NCBI RefSeq assembly: GCF_011022235.1
Contig: NZ_JAAIYP010000007.1
Coordinates: 186,001 to 250,000, forward strand
DNA length: 64,000 bases
Direction: 5' to 3'
DNA from: Magnetospirillum aberrantis SpK
Lineage (GTDB): Bacteria; Pseudomonadota; Alphaproteobacteria; Rhodospirillales; Magnetospirillaceae
Shown in pieces: positions 23,958 through 32,863 of this stretch. The translations under genes were made by a program, and so were the position numbers. Within the stretch, counting starts at the first letter, position 1; the number at the start of each line of letters is the position of its first letter. Below the pieces are notes generated by a model. That model did not search any database, had not been told where the DNA came from, and saw only the letters and a program-made list of their open reading frames with translations.

Positions 23958-26414
23958 ATGTGGAACAGCCTCCGGGGACGTTTCGTCGTCACCTCTGTCG
24001 TCTTGCTGGCGGCGTTTTCCGCCATGGCTTTCTATGCCAGCACGGTGGTCAGCGCCAACCGCGCCGACAGTCGCGACCTGATCGCCAGTTATTACCGCAT
24101 CCACCGCCACCTCGAGGACGCCAAGGATTCCCTGCGCCAGATCGAGGCCGGTTCCTACCTTCTGGCGGCGGGCAACGATTCCGAAGGAGGGAAAACGGTG
24201 GAGCGCGCCTTGGCCCCCCTGCCCGAGATCGGCGAAAGCCTATGGCTCGACCCGTTGATGGCCACGGATGGCCGACGGGAATTGGCCGCCGCCGGTGGTC
24301 AGGCATTGCGGCAATTGTCTTTGTTGGCGGAAGCCTTGCAACGCATGGACCGCGCGCAGCGTCTTGCCATGGTCAAGGGCGAGATCACGCCGGCGATCCA
24401 TGCCGCCTATCGCATCATCCATCTGACGGAACGCCAGATTTACGATTCGGTCCTGGGCCAGGCCTTTCAAAGCCAGGACATCTCGGAACAGGTGTCCCGG
24501 CTGGTGCGCTCCTCCATCGTCCTGGTTTGCCTGATGTTGGCGGCGGGATTCCTGGCCTTCGAATTCTCGATCCGCCGACCGCTGTCCCGCGTCGCCCGCG
24601 CCATGGACGTCGAAGGCAACGGCTTCGCCCCCGCACAACCATTGCCAGAAACCGGTCCGCGTGAAATCCGTACCCTGGTCGGCGCCTTCGAAGGCATGCG
24701 CCGACAGATCCGGTCGCGCCAGTCCCGGCTGGAATCGGTGCTGAACAACACCTCGGACGGGATCATTACCTTCGACCACGACGGCCGTATCCAAGGATTC
24801 AACGCCGCGGCGGCGACATTGTTCGGCTATGACGAAGGCGACGCGGTGGGCATGCGGATCGCCGAACTCCTGGTCCAGGACGACGAACGCACCACCCAGG
24901 CGGCAACAACCTTGCTGAACGGCCACAGTCTGGGGCGCGAGCAATATTTGACCGCCGTGCGGCGCGACGGCATACGCTTCGACCTGTCCTGCAAGGTCAG
25001 CGCCTTTGCCATCGACAACTTGCGGCTGTTCAACGCGGTTGTGGCCGACGTCAGCGAACGCAAGGCGATGTTCGACCGCCTGACCTATCTGGCGCAGCAC
25101 GACCCGCTGACCTCGCTTTATAACCGCCGCCACTTCATCGAGGAACTGGCGCGCGCGACGGAACGCGCCCGGCGCGGCAAGACCGTGAACGCCGCGCTGT
25201 TGATGATCGACCTGGACCATTTCAAGTTCGTCAACGACACATTGGGCCACCAGGCCGGCGACCAGTTGCTGATCGAGGTGGCCGACAGGCTTCGGCAACG
25301 CAGCCGCGAGGCCGACTTCGTCGCCCGGCTGGGTGGCGACGAATTCGCCATCCTGGCCTTCGACGTGGACGCCGAAGGCGCGGCGGTGATCGCCGACAGC
25401 TACAACCGCCAATTGGCCGATTATACCTTCCAGGCCAAGGGCCGCAGCGTCGACATCGGCGGGTCCATCGGCGTGGCGCTGTTGGGGCCGGAATTGGGGC
25501 CGGGTGTCGATGTGCTGGCCCGCGCCGATCTGGCCTGTCACGTCGCCAAGCAACAGGGACGCAACCGCTTCCATTTCTATCAGCCAGAGGATGAGCAGGG
25601 CACGGCCCGGCTGACCGCCGAGATCGGTTATGGCAAGCTGTTGCGCGACGCCTTGGCCCACGGCCATCTGGAGCTGAACTTCCAGCCCATCGTCGAGCTC
25701 CCGAGCGGACAGGTGCGGCTGTACGAGGTGCTGGTACGGTTGCGCAACCCCGATGGCAGCATCCTGCCGGCCGGGGCCTTCATCACCGAAGCCGAGCGGC
25801 TGGGGCTGGCCACCGACATCGATGTCTGGGTGGTGCGCAACACCTTCGCCGCCATCGCCGCCGGACAGGTGCCGACGGGAGCGGACCGTTTCAGCGTCAA
25901 TCTGTCGGGCCGCTCCATCGGCGACCAACGTCTGAGCGACGCCATCGCCTACGCCTTGCGCGAACACGCGGTGAAGCCATCCAACATCGTGTTCGAATTC
26001 ACCGAAACCGCCGCCTTCACCAGTCTGGCCCACGCCAAGGAATTCATCCTTTGGCTGCGCGGCTTGGGATTCCAGACGGCGTTGGACGATTTCGGCGCCG
26101 GATACTCATCCTTCGTCTACTTGCGCGAGTTGGTCACCGATTACGTCAAGCTGGACGGGTCGCTGGTCCGCAACATCGATTCCGACCCCATGAATCTGGC
26201 GGTGGTGCGGGCCATGAGCGATGTGTCGCGCGCCTTGGGCCGCCGTCTGATCGCCGAATTCGTGGAAAACGCCGACATCGCCGCACGTCTGCACGAAGTG
26301 GGCGTCGTGCTTGCCCAGGGCTACCATTTCGGCCGCCCCGAACCCTGGCGCGGCCAGCGGCCCGACCGCGCCCCGGCCCTGATGCCGCTGATGACGGCGC
26401 CGTCATTGGCGTGA
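23958..26414 (+). CDS. Membrane GGDEF-EAL c-di-GMP enzyme with PAS domain
   Basis: An 818-residue protein. A membrane helix at about 8-30, a periplasmic helical domain to about 183 and a second helix (about 184-204) are followed by a HAMP-like linker, PAS (about 255-370, ESVLNNTSDGIITFD), GGDEF (about 375-535) and EAL (about 550-810). GGDEF at 459-463 is intact with a READ inhibitory site. EAL motif is EVL at 590-592, with NLSGRS, EFTETA, DDFGAGYSS and VKLDGS present, so phosphodiesterase activity is plausible. It could make or break c-di-GMP. A Fur-box-like site precedes it. Its stop abuts the stop of the convergent VOC-like gene. Confidence 0.92.
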   Translation: MWNSLRGRFVVTSVVLLAAFSAMAFYASTVVSANRADSRDLIASYYRIHRHLEDAKDSLRQIEAGSYLLAAGNDSEGGKTVERALAPLPEIGESLWLDPLMATDGRRELAAAGGQALRQLSLLAEALQRMDRAQRLAMVKGEITPAIHAAYRIIHLTERQIYDSVLGQAFQSQDISEQVSRLVRSSIVLVCLMLAAGFLAFEFSIRRPLSRVARAMDVEGNGFAPAQPLPETGPREIRTLVGAFEGMRRQIRSRQSRLESVLNNTSDGIITFDHDGRIQGFNAAAATLFGYDEGDAVGMRIAELLVQDDERTTQAATTLLNGHSLGREQYLTAVRRDGIRFDLSCKVSAFAIDNLRLFNAVVADVSERKAMFDRLTYLAQHDPLTSLYNRRHFIEELARATERARRGKTVNAALLMIDLDHFKFVNDTLGHQAGDQLLIEVADRLRQRSREADFVARLGGDEFAILAFDVDAEGAAVIADSYNRQLADYTFQAKGRSVDIGGSIGVALLGPELGPGVDVLARADLACHVAKQQGRNRFHFYQPEDEQGTARLTAEIGYGKLLRDALAHGHLELNFQPIVELPSGQVRLYEVLVRLRNPDGSILPAGAFITEAERLGLATDIDVWVVRNTFAAIAAGQVPTGADRFSVNLSGRSIGDQRLSDAIAYALREHAVKPSNIVFEFTETAAFTSLAHAKEFILWLRGLGFQTALDDFGAGYSSFVYLRELVTDYVKLDGSLVRNIDSDPMNLAVVRAMSDVSRALGRRLIAEFVENADIAARLHEVGVVLAQGYHFGRPEPWRGQRPDRAPALMPLMTAPSLA

Positions 26415-26795
26415 TCAGTCGGGCAGGCGTTCGGCCAAAATCATGAACTGGCCGTGCTGCACCACCACCGCCTCGCGAGTACCGCCACCGGTGTAGCTTT
26501 CCTCGACCACCATGGCCGAGGGCTCCAGGCGCATCTTGGCCTGATGCAGCGAGGTGACGTAGATGTAGGGAACGGTGGTCCCCACCAGCGGGGCCACCGT
26601 GGTCTTCTTGAAATCCCGCTGCATCAGTTCGACGCTGACCAGCATCAGCGCGCTTTTGCCGGCACGCAGACCGACACAGCCGGGATCGTCGGTGTCCACC
26701 GCCTCGAACCCCAATGCCACGTACTGCTTCAACACCGGGGCGATATCGGGCAACACCATCATCGGCGTCACCTTGCGCACCAACTCTTCCATCAT
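26415..26795 (-). CDS. Glyoxalase/VOC-fold-like protein
   Basis: A 126-residue protein resembling one vicinal-oxygen-chelate module: VTPMMVLPDIAPVLKQYVALGFEAVDTDDPG, then a mid-region edge strand TVPYIYVTSLHQAK and the closing REAVVVQHGQFMILAERL. Metal-binding residues are not clearly assignable. The ATG overlaps the bluB stop (ATGA), with AGGGAGGG directly upstream; the next codon ATG (26792) is an equally good start. Translational coupling to bluB suggests a linked, unknown role. Confidence 0.6.
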   Translation of the reverse strand: MMEELVRKVTPMMVLPDIAPVLKQYVALGFEAVDTDDPGCVGLRAGKSALMLVSVELMQRDFKKTTVAPLVGTTVPYIYVTSLHQAKMRLEPSAMVVEESYTGGGTREAVVVQHGQFMILAERLPD

Positions 26796-27505
26796 CCCTC
26801 CCTGATCTTGTCCAGCAGCGCCTCGTCCTCGGGCCGGCGGTGCCATTGATCGACCCAGGTCACCTGATCCAACGGCAGGCGCGGCAACCAGCCGGCGCTT
26901 TCCAGTTCCGGCTTCTCATAGAAATGCGACACCTTGCCCAGGCACAGATAGGCGATGGGCTGGATGTCGGCGGGAATGCCCAGGGCGGCACGCAGATCGT
27001 CGTAATGGGCGATGGACACCCAACCGACACCGATGTTTTCCGCCCGCGCCGCCAGCCACAGATTTTGCACCGCGCACACCGCGCTGAACAGATCCATCTC
27101 GGGCTGGTGGGTCCGGCCCAGAACCACCTTGCCGGTCCGGGCACGGTCGCAGGTGACACAGACATTGACCGGACTGTCCAGGATGCCTTCGAGCTTGAGC
27201 CGCTGGTAGGCGGCGCGGCGTTCGTCGGGGAACATAGCGGCCGCTTCGGCGGTGGCCTTGGCGAAGGCGGCGTGCACCTTTTCCCGCACCGCCCGGTCCC
27301 GGACCACGATGAAATCCCACGGCTGCATGAAGCCGACGGACGGCGCGGCGTGGGCCGCGCGCAAAAGCCGCGCCAGAACCTCGTCGGCGATGGGGTCGGG
27401 CAGGAACTGGCCGCGCACGTCGCGGCGCGTATGGATGCAGCGGTAGACGGCGTCGCGCTCGGTGGCGGAGAAAACGGGATCGGTCTGAACGGCGGAAGCG
27501 GGCAT
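26792..27505 (-). CDS. bluB: 5,6-dimethylbenzimidazole synthase BluB
   Basis: A 237-residue nitroreductase-fold enzyme that breaks down reduced FMN with O2 to give 5,6-dimethylbenzimidazole, the lower ligand of cobalamin. Visible: YRCIHTRRDVRGQFLPDP, LRAAHAAPSVGFMQPWDF, the NVCVTCDRAR segment, LAARAENIGVGWVSI and PIAYLCLGKV. The ATG with AGGGA six bases upstream is chosen over an upstream in-frame ATG. It lies just below a cobalamin riboswitch, which agrees with the call. The downstream VOC-like gene is coupled. Confidence 0.93.
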   Translation of the reverse strand: MPASAVQTDPVFSATERDAVYRCIHTRRDVRGQFLPDPIADEVLARLLRAAHAAPSVGFMQPWDFIVVRDRAVREKVHAAFAKATAEAAAMFPDERRAAYQRLKLEGILDSPVNVCVTCDRARTGKVVLGRTHQPEMDLFSAVCAVQNLWLAARAENIGVGWVSIAHYDDLRAALGIPADIQPIAYLCLGKVSHFYEKPELESAGWLPRLPLDQVTWVDQWHRRPEDEALLDKIREG

Positions 27506-27555
27506 GAGTGTCCCTGTCATGCGAAAGGCCGGACACCGCCTGTCCACGACGGCGT

Positions 27556-27720
27556 CCCTATGGGTTCCCGGCCGGTCTTCTGACTGAGGATCGTCCCGAT
27601 CCGGCGCCTTCCCGACTTGCGTCAGTGGCCTTCGCCGGCCGGTCCCCCTTCACAGCGTTGGGCACGTGGCGGACTCGCACCGCCTTCCCGATTCTCCCGC
27701 GCGTGGCGGGCACCTGGAAC
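27556..27720 (-). ncRNA. Cobalamin riboswitch upstream of bluB
   Basis: Read on the minus strand, the region contains GGGAAGGCGGTGCGAGTCCG, the AACGCTGTGAAGGGGGAC segment, the invariant GCCACTG box, GGGAAGGCG and AGTCAGAAGACCGGCC, in the order of the B12 riboswitch core. It ends about 50 bases before the bluB ATG. It should repress bluB when cobalamin is abundant. Boundaries are approximate. Confidence 0.9.
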
Positions 27721-27752
27721 GGGGCCCGTTGTGCCAGAAAGGCGCGCCCGCA

Positions 27753-28943
27753 TCAACGGCCGTCGCGCACCAGTTCCAGACGCGGCGCCCCACCGTCCTC
27801 GACCACCGGCCCGTTCATGGCCGCCACCATCAGCGACCGGCACAGCCCGGCCTGTCCCTGGGTGCGCAGGCCATGCACATGACAGCGGACGTCCATGCCC
27901 TTGAGCTTGGGCACGAAGCGGGCCAGCTTGGCTTCCGCCACCTCATCCTCGACACCGTCCAACGTCACCCCCAGCGACAGCACTTGCGCCCCGGTGAACG
28001 AGTTCAAGGTGGAAAAATCCACGTCCACCGTGGCCGAAACCGCCCGGCCATAGGGGCGCAGCCATTGCATGTGTTCGGTGACGCGGTTCGACGGCGTCCC
28101 GTCCTCGATGCCGAAGATGTCGAACACCAGCCGGCTTTTGTGGCGACCGAACAATCCGCGACAGATCTTGAGGTAAAGTTCGCGCCATTTGCGCGACGAC
28201 AAGGTGGCGCGGTGCACCGGCACCTGGACCACACCGGGACGCCCCTGCCGTTCCATCTCGACCAGATGCCCCGCCGTCGCTTCGGCGGTCAGCGCGTCCA
28301 GTTCAGCCACCAGCGCGGGGTCGGGTTCGGGCGGCAGGCAATCGTAACCGCCGCGTATCCGCCCGTTCCCCAACTCGCACACCGCCATCGGCACCGTGAT
28401 GGTGGTGGGGCGCCCATCGGCGGCCATCATGGTCCGCACCACGAAACGCACGTCGGCAAAGGAAAATTCCTCTTCCGGGGCAACCAGAGACCCCAGGATG
28501 CGTTCGATGTTGGAGACCGGGGCGGTCGCCAATGCCTTGGCTTCAGCCTCGGCCCTGGCCTTGGCTTCAGGGTCGGCGACGGTGATCGAGACGAACACCT
28601 TGCGGCTCCCCTCGCCCATGATCCGGCGGGTCACCTCGTCGCTGATGTGTTCCAGCGTATCGCGGATGTCGCCCGCACTGGTCGGCGAGCAGATGATGGC
28701 GTAGGACATGTCGTCCAAAGGAGCGAAGCTGTCGCCTTCAGACAGGCACTTGCGCAAGGTGCCCTCGACGATGCTGTGCACCTTGGCCGACAGACGCGGC
28801 CAATCGCCGCCGAAATGGGTTTGTGCCGGCGCCAGATCCAACAGGTTCAAGCGGTCACCGCCTTGCCCCAGGCTCTCGGACAAGCGCTTCAAAAGGTCCT
28901 GACGTTCGCCGGAACCCACGGGATTGGACGAGAAAGCTGCCAT
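27753..28943 (-). CDS. Possible degenerate GGDEF/EAL-like cytosolic protein
   Basis: A 396-residue soluble protein, no membrane segment. Residues about 50-125 follow the GGDEF pattern (WPRLSAKVHSIVEGTLRK, then MSYAIICSPTSAGD and KVFVSITVADPEA) but the catalytic loop reads LDDMS. An Ala/Glu-rich linker (about 126-146) leads to a C-terminal part with an EAL-like tail (VRCHVHGLRTQGQAGLCRS against the usual AEGVET..Q...L). Both catalytic motifs are absent, so it would be a binding or regulatory protein if the assignment is right. The resemblance is by eye and weak. It ends 33 bases before the riboswitch of bluB. Confidence 0.45.
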   Translation of the reverse strand: MAAFSSNPVGSGERQDLLKRLSESLGQGGDRLNLLDLAPAQTHFGGDWPRLSAKVHSIVEGTLRKCLSEGDSFAPLDDMSYAIICSPTSAGDIRDTLEHISDEVTRRIMGEGSRKVFVSITVADPEAKARAEAEAKALATAPVSNIERILGSLVAPEEEFSFADVRFVVRTMMAADGRPTTITVPMAVCELGNGRIRGGYDCLPPEPDPALVAELDALTAEATAGHLVEMERQGRPGVVQVPVHRATLSSRKWRELYLKICRGLFGRHKSRLVFDIFGIEDGTPSNRVTEHMQWLRPYGRAVSATVDVDFSTLNSFTGAQVLSLGVTLDGVEDEVAEAKLARFVPKLKGMDVRCHVHGLRTQGQAGLCRSLMVAAMNGPVVEDGGAPRLELVRDGR

Positions 28944-29026
28944 GGCCGTCGCTCCCTTTGGAGATGTTCCCCCCTAAGGTGCGAACTCTGAGCTTCGCTG
29001 CACATCCTCAAATGGGGAGCCCCCAG

Positions 29027-29851
29027 TCAATGACTGAGCAGCACCGGCACCGTCATATGACGCAGGATATGGCGGGTGGCGCCGCCCAGGACCATTTCCC
29101 TGAGCCGCGAACGGCCATAGGCCCCCATGACCAGCATGTCGGCGTCTTCGTCGGCGACGCGCGACAACAGCATCGCTCCGGCGTTCAAATCATCCGACGC
29201 CACATGCTCGCACACCGCCCTGACGCCGTGCCGCGACAGGTGCAGGCAGATGTCCGCCCCCGGCACGTCGCCATGACCGGCCATGCCACGCCCCGGATTG
29301 ATGGCGATGACCCGCACCTGTTCCGCCGTCTTCAGCAGCGGCAGCGCGTCGTGCACCGCCCGCGTCGCCTCGCGGCTGGCATTCCAGGCCACCACCACCC
29401 GCCGCCCCACGGTGTCGAAGGTACCGGCGAAAGGAACCACCAGCAGCGGGCGCCCCACCTCCAGCGCCAGGGCGGCGACCGGAGCCGGATCGTCGGCGCC
29501 GGGTTCGGGTTGGCCGACCACGGTCAGGTCGGCATAACGGGCGTGCAGGATCAGGTTTTCCGCCAACGTTCCGTCAACGTCGCGCCATTCGGTGGTGATC
29601 CCGGCCGTCGGGACGGCGGCGTCGAAGGCGACACGCGCCTCGCGCGCCGCGGCGTCTTGCGAACGCCCCTGGACCTCCTGGATCTCGGGGCCGAACTGGT
29701 CGGCGATGAAAGGCGGCAGGTCGGGACGGCCGCGCACATTGAGCGCGGTCAGGTGGCCGTCATGGGCACGGGCCAGACCGGCGGCCAGACGCAGCCGGTT
29801 CCGGGCCTCGCGGGTGTTGTCGACGTGAACCAGGATGTCCTTGAACGTCAT
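29027..29851 (-). CDS. Tandem universal stress protein UspA
   Basis: A 274-residue protein with two Usp domains. Domain 1 (about 1-145) begins MTFKDILVHVDNTREARNRL; domain 2 (about 150-274) contains RRVVVAWNASREATRAVHDA and ends with the nucleotide-binding pattern GAYGRSRLREMVLGGAT and the VPVLLSH tail. The G-2x-G-9x-G-(S/T) motif in domain 2 implies ATP binding; domain 1 lacks it. AGGGGGC precedes the chosen ATG. Monocistronic by spacing. Confidence 0.92.
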   Translation of the reverse strand: MTFKDILVHVDNTREARNRLRLAAGLARAHDGHLTALNVRGRPDLPPFIADQFGPEIQEVQGRSQDAAAREARVAFDAAVPTAGITTEWRDVDGTLAENLILHARYADLTVVGQPEPGADDPAPVAALALEVGRPLLVVPFAGTFDTVGRRVVVAWNASREATRAVHDALPLLKTAEQVRVIAINPGRGMAGHGDVPGADICLHLSRHGVRAVCEHVASDDLNAGAMLLSRVADEDADMLVMGAYGRSRLREMVLGGATRHILRHMTVPVLLSH

Positions 29852-30018
29852 GACGCCCCCTGTTTTTATCGGGTTTCGTTGCCGGCCATTGTACCGCCGC
29901 GACCAAGCACATGGGAACCGGCCTTCCACCATTCCAGCCCCCCACCCTTGCGCCGGTTGCACATTGTGCCGGGCCTGGGATCGGGCCTAAACTCCCGCGT
30001 CCCCATCCCGGAGGAACC

Positions 30019-31395
30019 ATGAGCACTGTCGCCGAGGCGGATTTGGCCGCCCTGTTCCACCCTTACACCAATCTGGTCAAGCACCCCGAGACCGGCCCCA
30101 TGGTCATCACCCGCGGCCAAGGCGTCCGGGTCTACGACGAAGCCGGCAAGGAATACATCGAGGGCTTGGCCGGCCTGTGGTGCACCACCCTGGGCTGGGG
30201 CGAGGAGCGGCTGGCCGAGGTGGCGGCGGCGCAGATGCGCGAACTTCCCTTCTACCACCTGTTCAGTTCCAAGGCGCACACCCCCGGCGTGCGGCTGGCC
30301 GAGGCGCTGAAGGCGCTGGCCCCGGTGTCCGATTCCAAGGTCTTCCTGGCCTGTTCCGGGTCGGAAGCCAACGACACCGCCATCAAGATGATCTGGTACC
30401 GCAACAACGCATTGGGGCGGCCGCAGAAGAAGAAGATCATCTCGCGCGAGCGGGCCTATCACGGCGTCACCGTGGCCACCGGCTCGCTGACCGGCCTGCC
30501 CGTCAACCAGCGCGGCTTCGACCTGCCGATCGAGCGCATCTTGCACACCGGCTGCCCCCATTACTGGCGCTACGGCGAAAAGGGTGAAAGCGAGGAACAA
30601 TTCGCCACCCGCCGCGCCGAGGAACTGGAGAAGCTGATCCTGGCCGAAGGCCCCGACACGGTCGCCGCCTTCTTCGCCGAGCCGGTGATGGGCGCCGGCG
30701 GCGTCATCGTGCCGCCCAAGGGCTATTTCGAGAAGATTCAGGCTGTCTTGAAGAAATACGACGTGCTGTTGGTGGCCGACGAGGTCATCACCGGCTTCGG
30801 CCGCACCGGCAACATGTTCGGCTGCGACACCTTCGGCATCCGCCCCGACATGATGACGGTGGCCAAGGCGCTGTCGTCGGGCTATCTGCCCATTTCCGCC
30901 CTGATCGTCTCGGGCGAGGTATTCGAGCCGATCAAGGCTCAATCGGGCGAGATCGGCTCGTTCGGCCATGGCCTGACCTATGGTGGCCATCCGGTGCCGG
31001 CGGCGGTGGCGCTTGAGACCCTCAAGATCTATGCCGAACGCGACATCGTCGGCCATGTGCGCAAGGTGGCCCCGGTGCTTCAGGACGGTTTGCGCGCCCT
31101 GCAACAGCACCCGCTGGTGGGAGAGGCGCGCGGCCTGGGCCTGATCGGCGCGTTGGAACTGGTGGCCGACAAGGACACCAAGACGGCGTTCGACCCGAAA
31201 CTGGCTGTCGGCGCCCGCGTGGTCGCCAAGGCGCAGGCCCACGGCGTCATCCTGCGCGCCATGGGCGACGCGGTGGCCTTCGCCCCGCCCCTGGTGATCG
31301 AGGCGGACGACATCCGGCTGTTGCTGGAGCGCTTCCGCCTGGCGCTTGACGAAGCTCATGGAGAGCTGGTGGCGGCCGGCGCAGTGTCACATTAA
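30019..31395 (+). CDS. Class III PLP aminotransferase (omega-amino acid/putrescine type)
   Basis: A 458-residue fold-type I transaminase. It has PYTNLVKHPETGPMVITRG, the GSEANDTAIKMIWYRN phosphate loop, YHGVTVATGSLTGL, ADEVITGFGRTG with the pyridine-N aspartate, and PLP lysine K283 in TVAKALSSGYLP. These features fit the omega-amino-acid/putrescine:pyruvate group more than ornithine transaminases. The exact amine donor cannot be told. GAGG lies six bases before ATG. hemA follows after 121 bases with its own promoter candidate. Confidence 0.88.
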   Translation: MSTVAEADLAALFHPYTNLVKHPETGPMVITRGQGVRVYDEAGKEYIEGLAGLWCTTLGWGEERLAEVAAAQMRELPFYHLFSSKAHTPGVRLAEALKALAPVSDSKVFLACSGSEANDTAIKMIWYRNNALGRPQKKKIISRERAYHGVTVATGSLTGLPVNQRGFDLPIERILHTGCPHYWRYGEKGESEEQFATRRAEELEKLILAEGPDTVAAFFAEPVMGAGGVIVPPKGYFEKIQAVLKKYDVLLVADEVITGFGRTGNMFGCDTFGIRPDMMTVAKALSSGYLPISALIVSGEVFEPIKAQSGEIGSFGHGLTYGGHPVPAAVALETLKIYAERDIVGHVRKVAPVLQDGLRALQQHPLVGEARGLGLIGALELVADKDTKTAFDPKLAVGARVVAKAQAHGVILRAMGDAVAFAPPLVIEADDIRLLLERFRLALDEAHGELVAAGAVSH

Positions 31396-31430
31396 CCCTG
31401 CGTAAGGCGGGGAGATTAAAGCCATGTAAG

Positions 31431-31458
31431 TTGCGCCACATGTTTACGATCCTATAAA
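31431..31458 (+). promoter_or_regulatory. Candidate sigma-70 promoter for hemA
   Basis: TTGCGC and TATAAA are separated by 16 bases, 58 bases before the hemA ATG and 36 bases after the aminotransferase stop, in a locally AT-rich stretch. Confidence 0.4.
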
Positions 31459-31516
31459 GTCGCCCGAGATGTGGTGCCGCGCAGCCCGGTTCCAGCGCGG
31501 ATGGAGGCAAGGTCCG

Positions 31517-32740
31517 ATGGATTACCAGCACTATTTCGCCAAGCGTATCGCCGACCTCAAGAGCGAAGGCCGCTACCGCGTCTTCGCCGACTTGGAACGT
31601 CAGTGCGGCCGCTTCCCCGTCGCCCGCAACTACCGCGACGGCCAGGTGCACGAAGTCACCGTCTGGTGTTCCAACGACTATCTGGGCATGGGCCAACATC
31701 CCGAGGTCCTGGCCGCCGCCAAGGAAGCGGTGGAGCGGTGTGGCGCCGGCGCCGGCGGCACCCGCAACATTTCGGGCACCAACCACTACCATGTGCTGCT
31801 CGAACAGGAACTGGCGTCCTGGTGCGACAAGGAAGCGTCGCTGTTGTTCACCTCGGGCTATGTGGCCAACGACACCACCTTGTCCACCCTGGCTTCGACC
31901 ATCCCCGGCTGCGTGGTGTTCTCGGACGAGCTCAACCACAATTCCATGATCGAGGGCATCCGCCACTCCAAGGCCCCCAAGCACATCTGGCGTCATAACG
32001 ACCCGGAAAGCCTGGACGAGCTGTTGTCGGCGTACCCCAAGGAGACGCCCAAGCTGGTGGCGTTCGAATCGGTCTATTCCATGGATGGCGACATCGCCCC
32101 CATCGCGGAAATCTGCGACGTGGCCGAGGCGCACAACGCCATGACCTACCTGGACGAAGTCCACGCGGCGGGCATGTACGGCGTCAGCGGTTCCGGCGTC
32201 GCCGAACGTGACGGCGTGCGCGACCGCATCACCATCATCCAGGCGACGCTCGCCAAGGCAGTGGGCGTGGTCGGCGGCTACATCGCCGCCTCGGCGGCGC
32301 TGGTGGACTATGTCCGCAGCTTCGGCCCCGGCTTCATCTTCTCGTCGTCCATGCCGCCCATGGTGGCCGCCGCCGCGCTGGCCTCGGTCAAGGTGCTGCG
32401 CAAGCACCCGGAAATCCGCGACCGGCACCAGGAACGCGCCGCCACCACCAAACGCCGTCTGGCCGAGGCCGGTATTCCGGTGATGCCGTCGGTCAGCCAC
32501 ATCGTCCCGGTGATGGTGGGCAACGCCGCCCTGTGCAAACAGGCCTCCGACCTGTTGCTGAACAAGCACGACATCTATGTGCAGCCCATCAACTATCCCA
32601 CCGTGCCGGTGGGCACCGAACGGCTCCGCATCACGCCGACGCCGCTGCACACCGACGAAATGCTGGACCATCTGGTCAAGTCGTTCGTGTCGGTGTGGGA
32701 CGAACTGGAACTGCACAAGGTCAAGGCCGCCGCCGAGTAA
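31517..32740 (+). CDS. hemA: 5-aminolevulinate synthase HemA
   Basis: A 407-residue PLP enzyme condensing glycine and succinyl-CoA to 5-aminolevulinate, the C4 route to haem and other tetrapyrroles typical of alphaproteobacteria. Visible: [64 protein letters not shown] and PLP lysine K247 in [18 protein letters not shown] and AAGG precede the ATG. It belongs to the alpha-oxoamine synthase family, and the TNHYHVLLE region is ALAS-specific, which separates it from KBL and BioF. Confidence 0.96.
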   Translation: MDYQHYFAKRIADLKSEGRYRVFADLERQCGRFPVARNYRDGQVHEVTVWCSNDYLGMGQHPEVLAAAKEAVERCGAGAGGTRNISGTNHYHVLLEQELASWCDKEASLLFTSGYVANDTTLSTLASTIPGCVVFSDELNHNSMIEGIRHSKAPKHIWRHNDPESLDELLSAYPKETPKLVAFESVYSMDGDIAPIAEICDVAEAHNAMTYLDEVHAAGMYGVSGSGVAERDGVRDRITIIQATLAKAVGVVGGYIAASAALVDYVRSFGPGFIFSSSMPPMVAAAALASVKVLRKHPEIRDRHQERAATTKRRLAEAGIPVMPSVSHIVPVMVGNAALCKQASDLLLNKHDIYVQPINYPTVPVGTERLRITPTPLHTDEMLDHLVKSFVSVWDELELHKVKAAAE

Positions 32741-32863
32741 CTCTCCTCACCCCTGGCGCTGTCACAATTCGTTACGGCGCCTCGGGTGGACGCCCTTTGA
32801 CCACCTTGGCGTGCAAGGAATACCATGGTCATGCCATGGCCTTGCTGACAAGGGGGTGAAGGC

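Noticed and set aside
31431-31516. Possible FNR/Anr box upstream of hemA
   Set aside because: No TTGAT-N4-ATCAA-like palindrome is present; only a sigma-70-like promoter is supportable.
32810-32845. CCATGG-containing palindrome ahead of the histidine kinase
   Set aside because: Short, common in GC-rich DNA, and without spacing suitable for a known operator.
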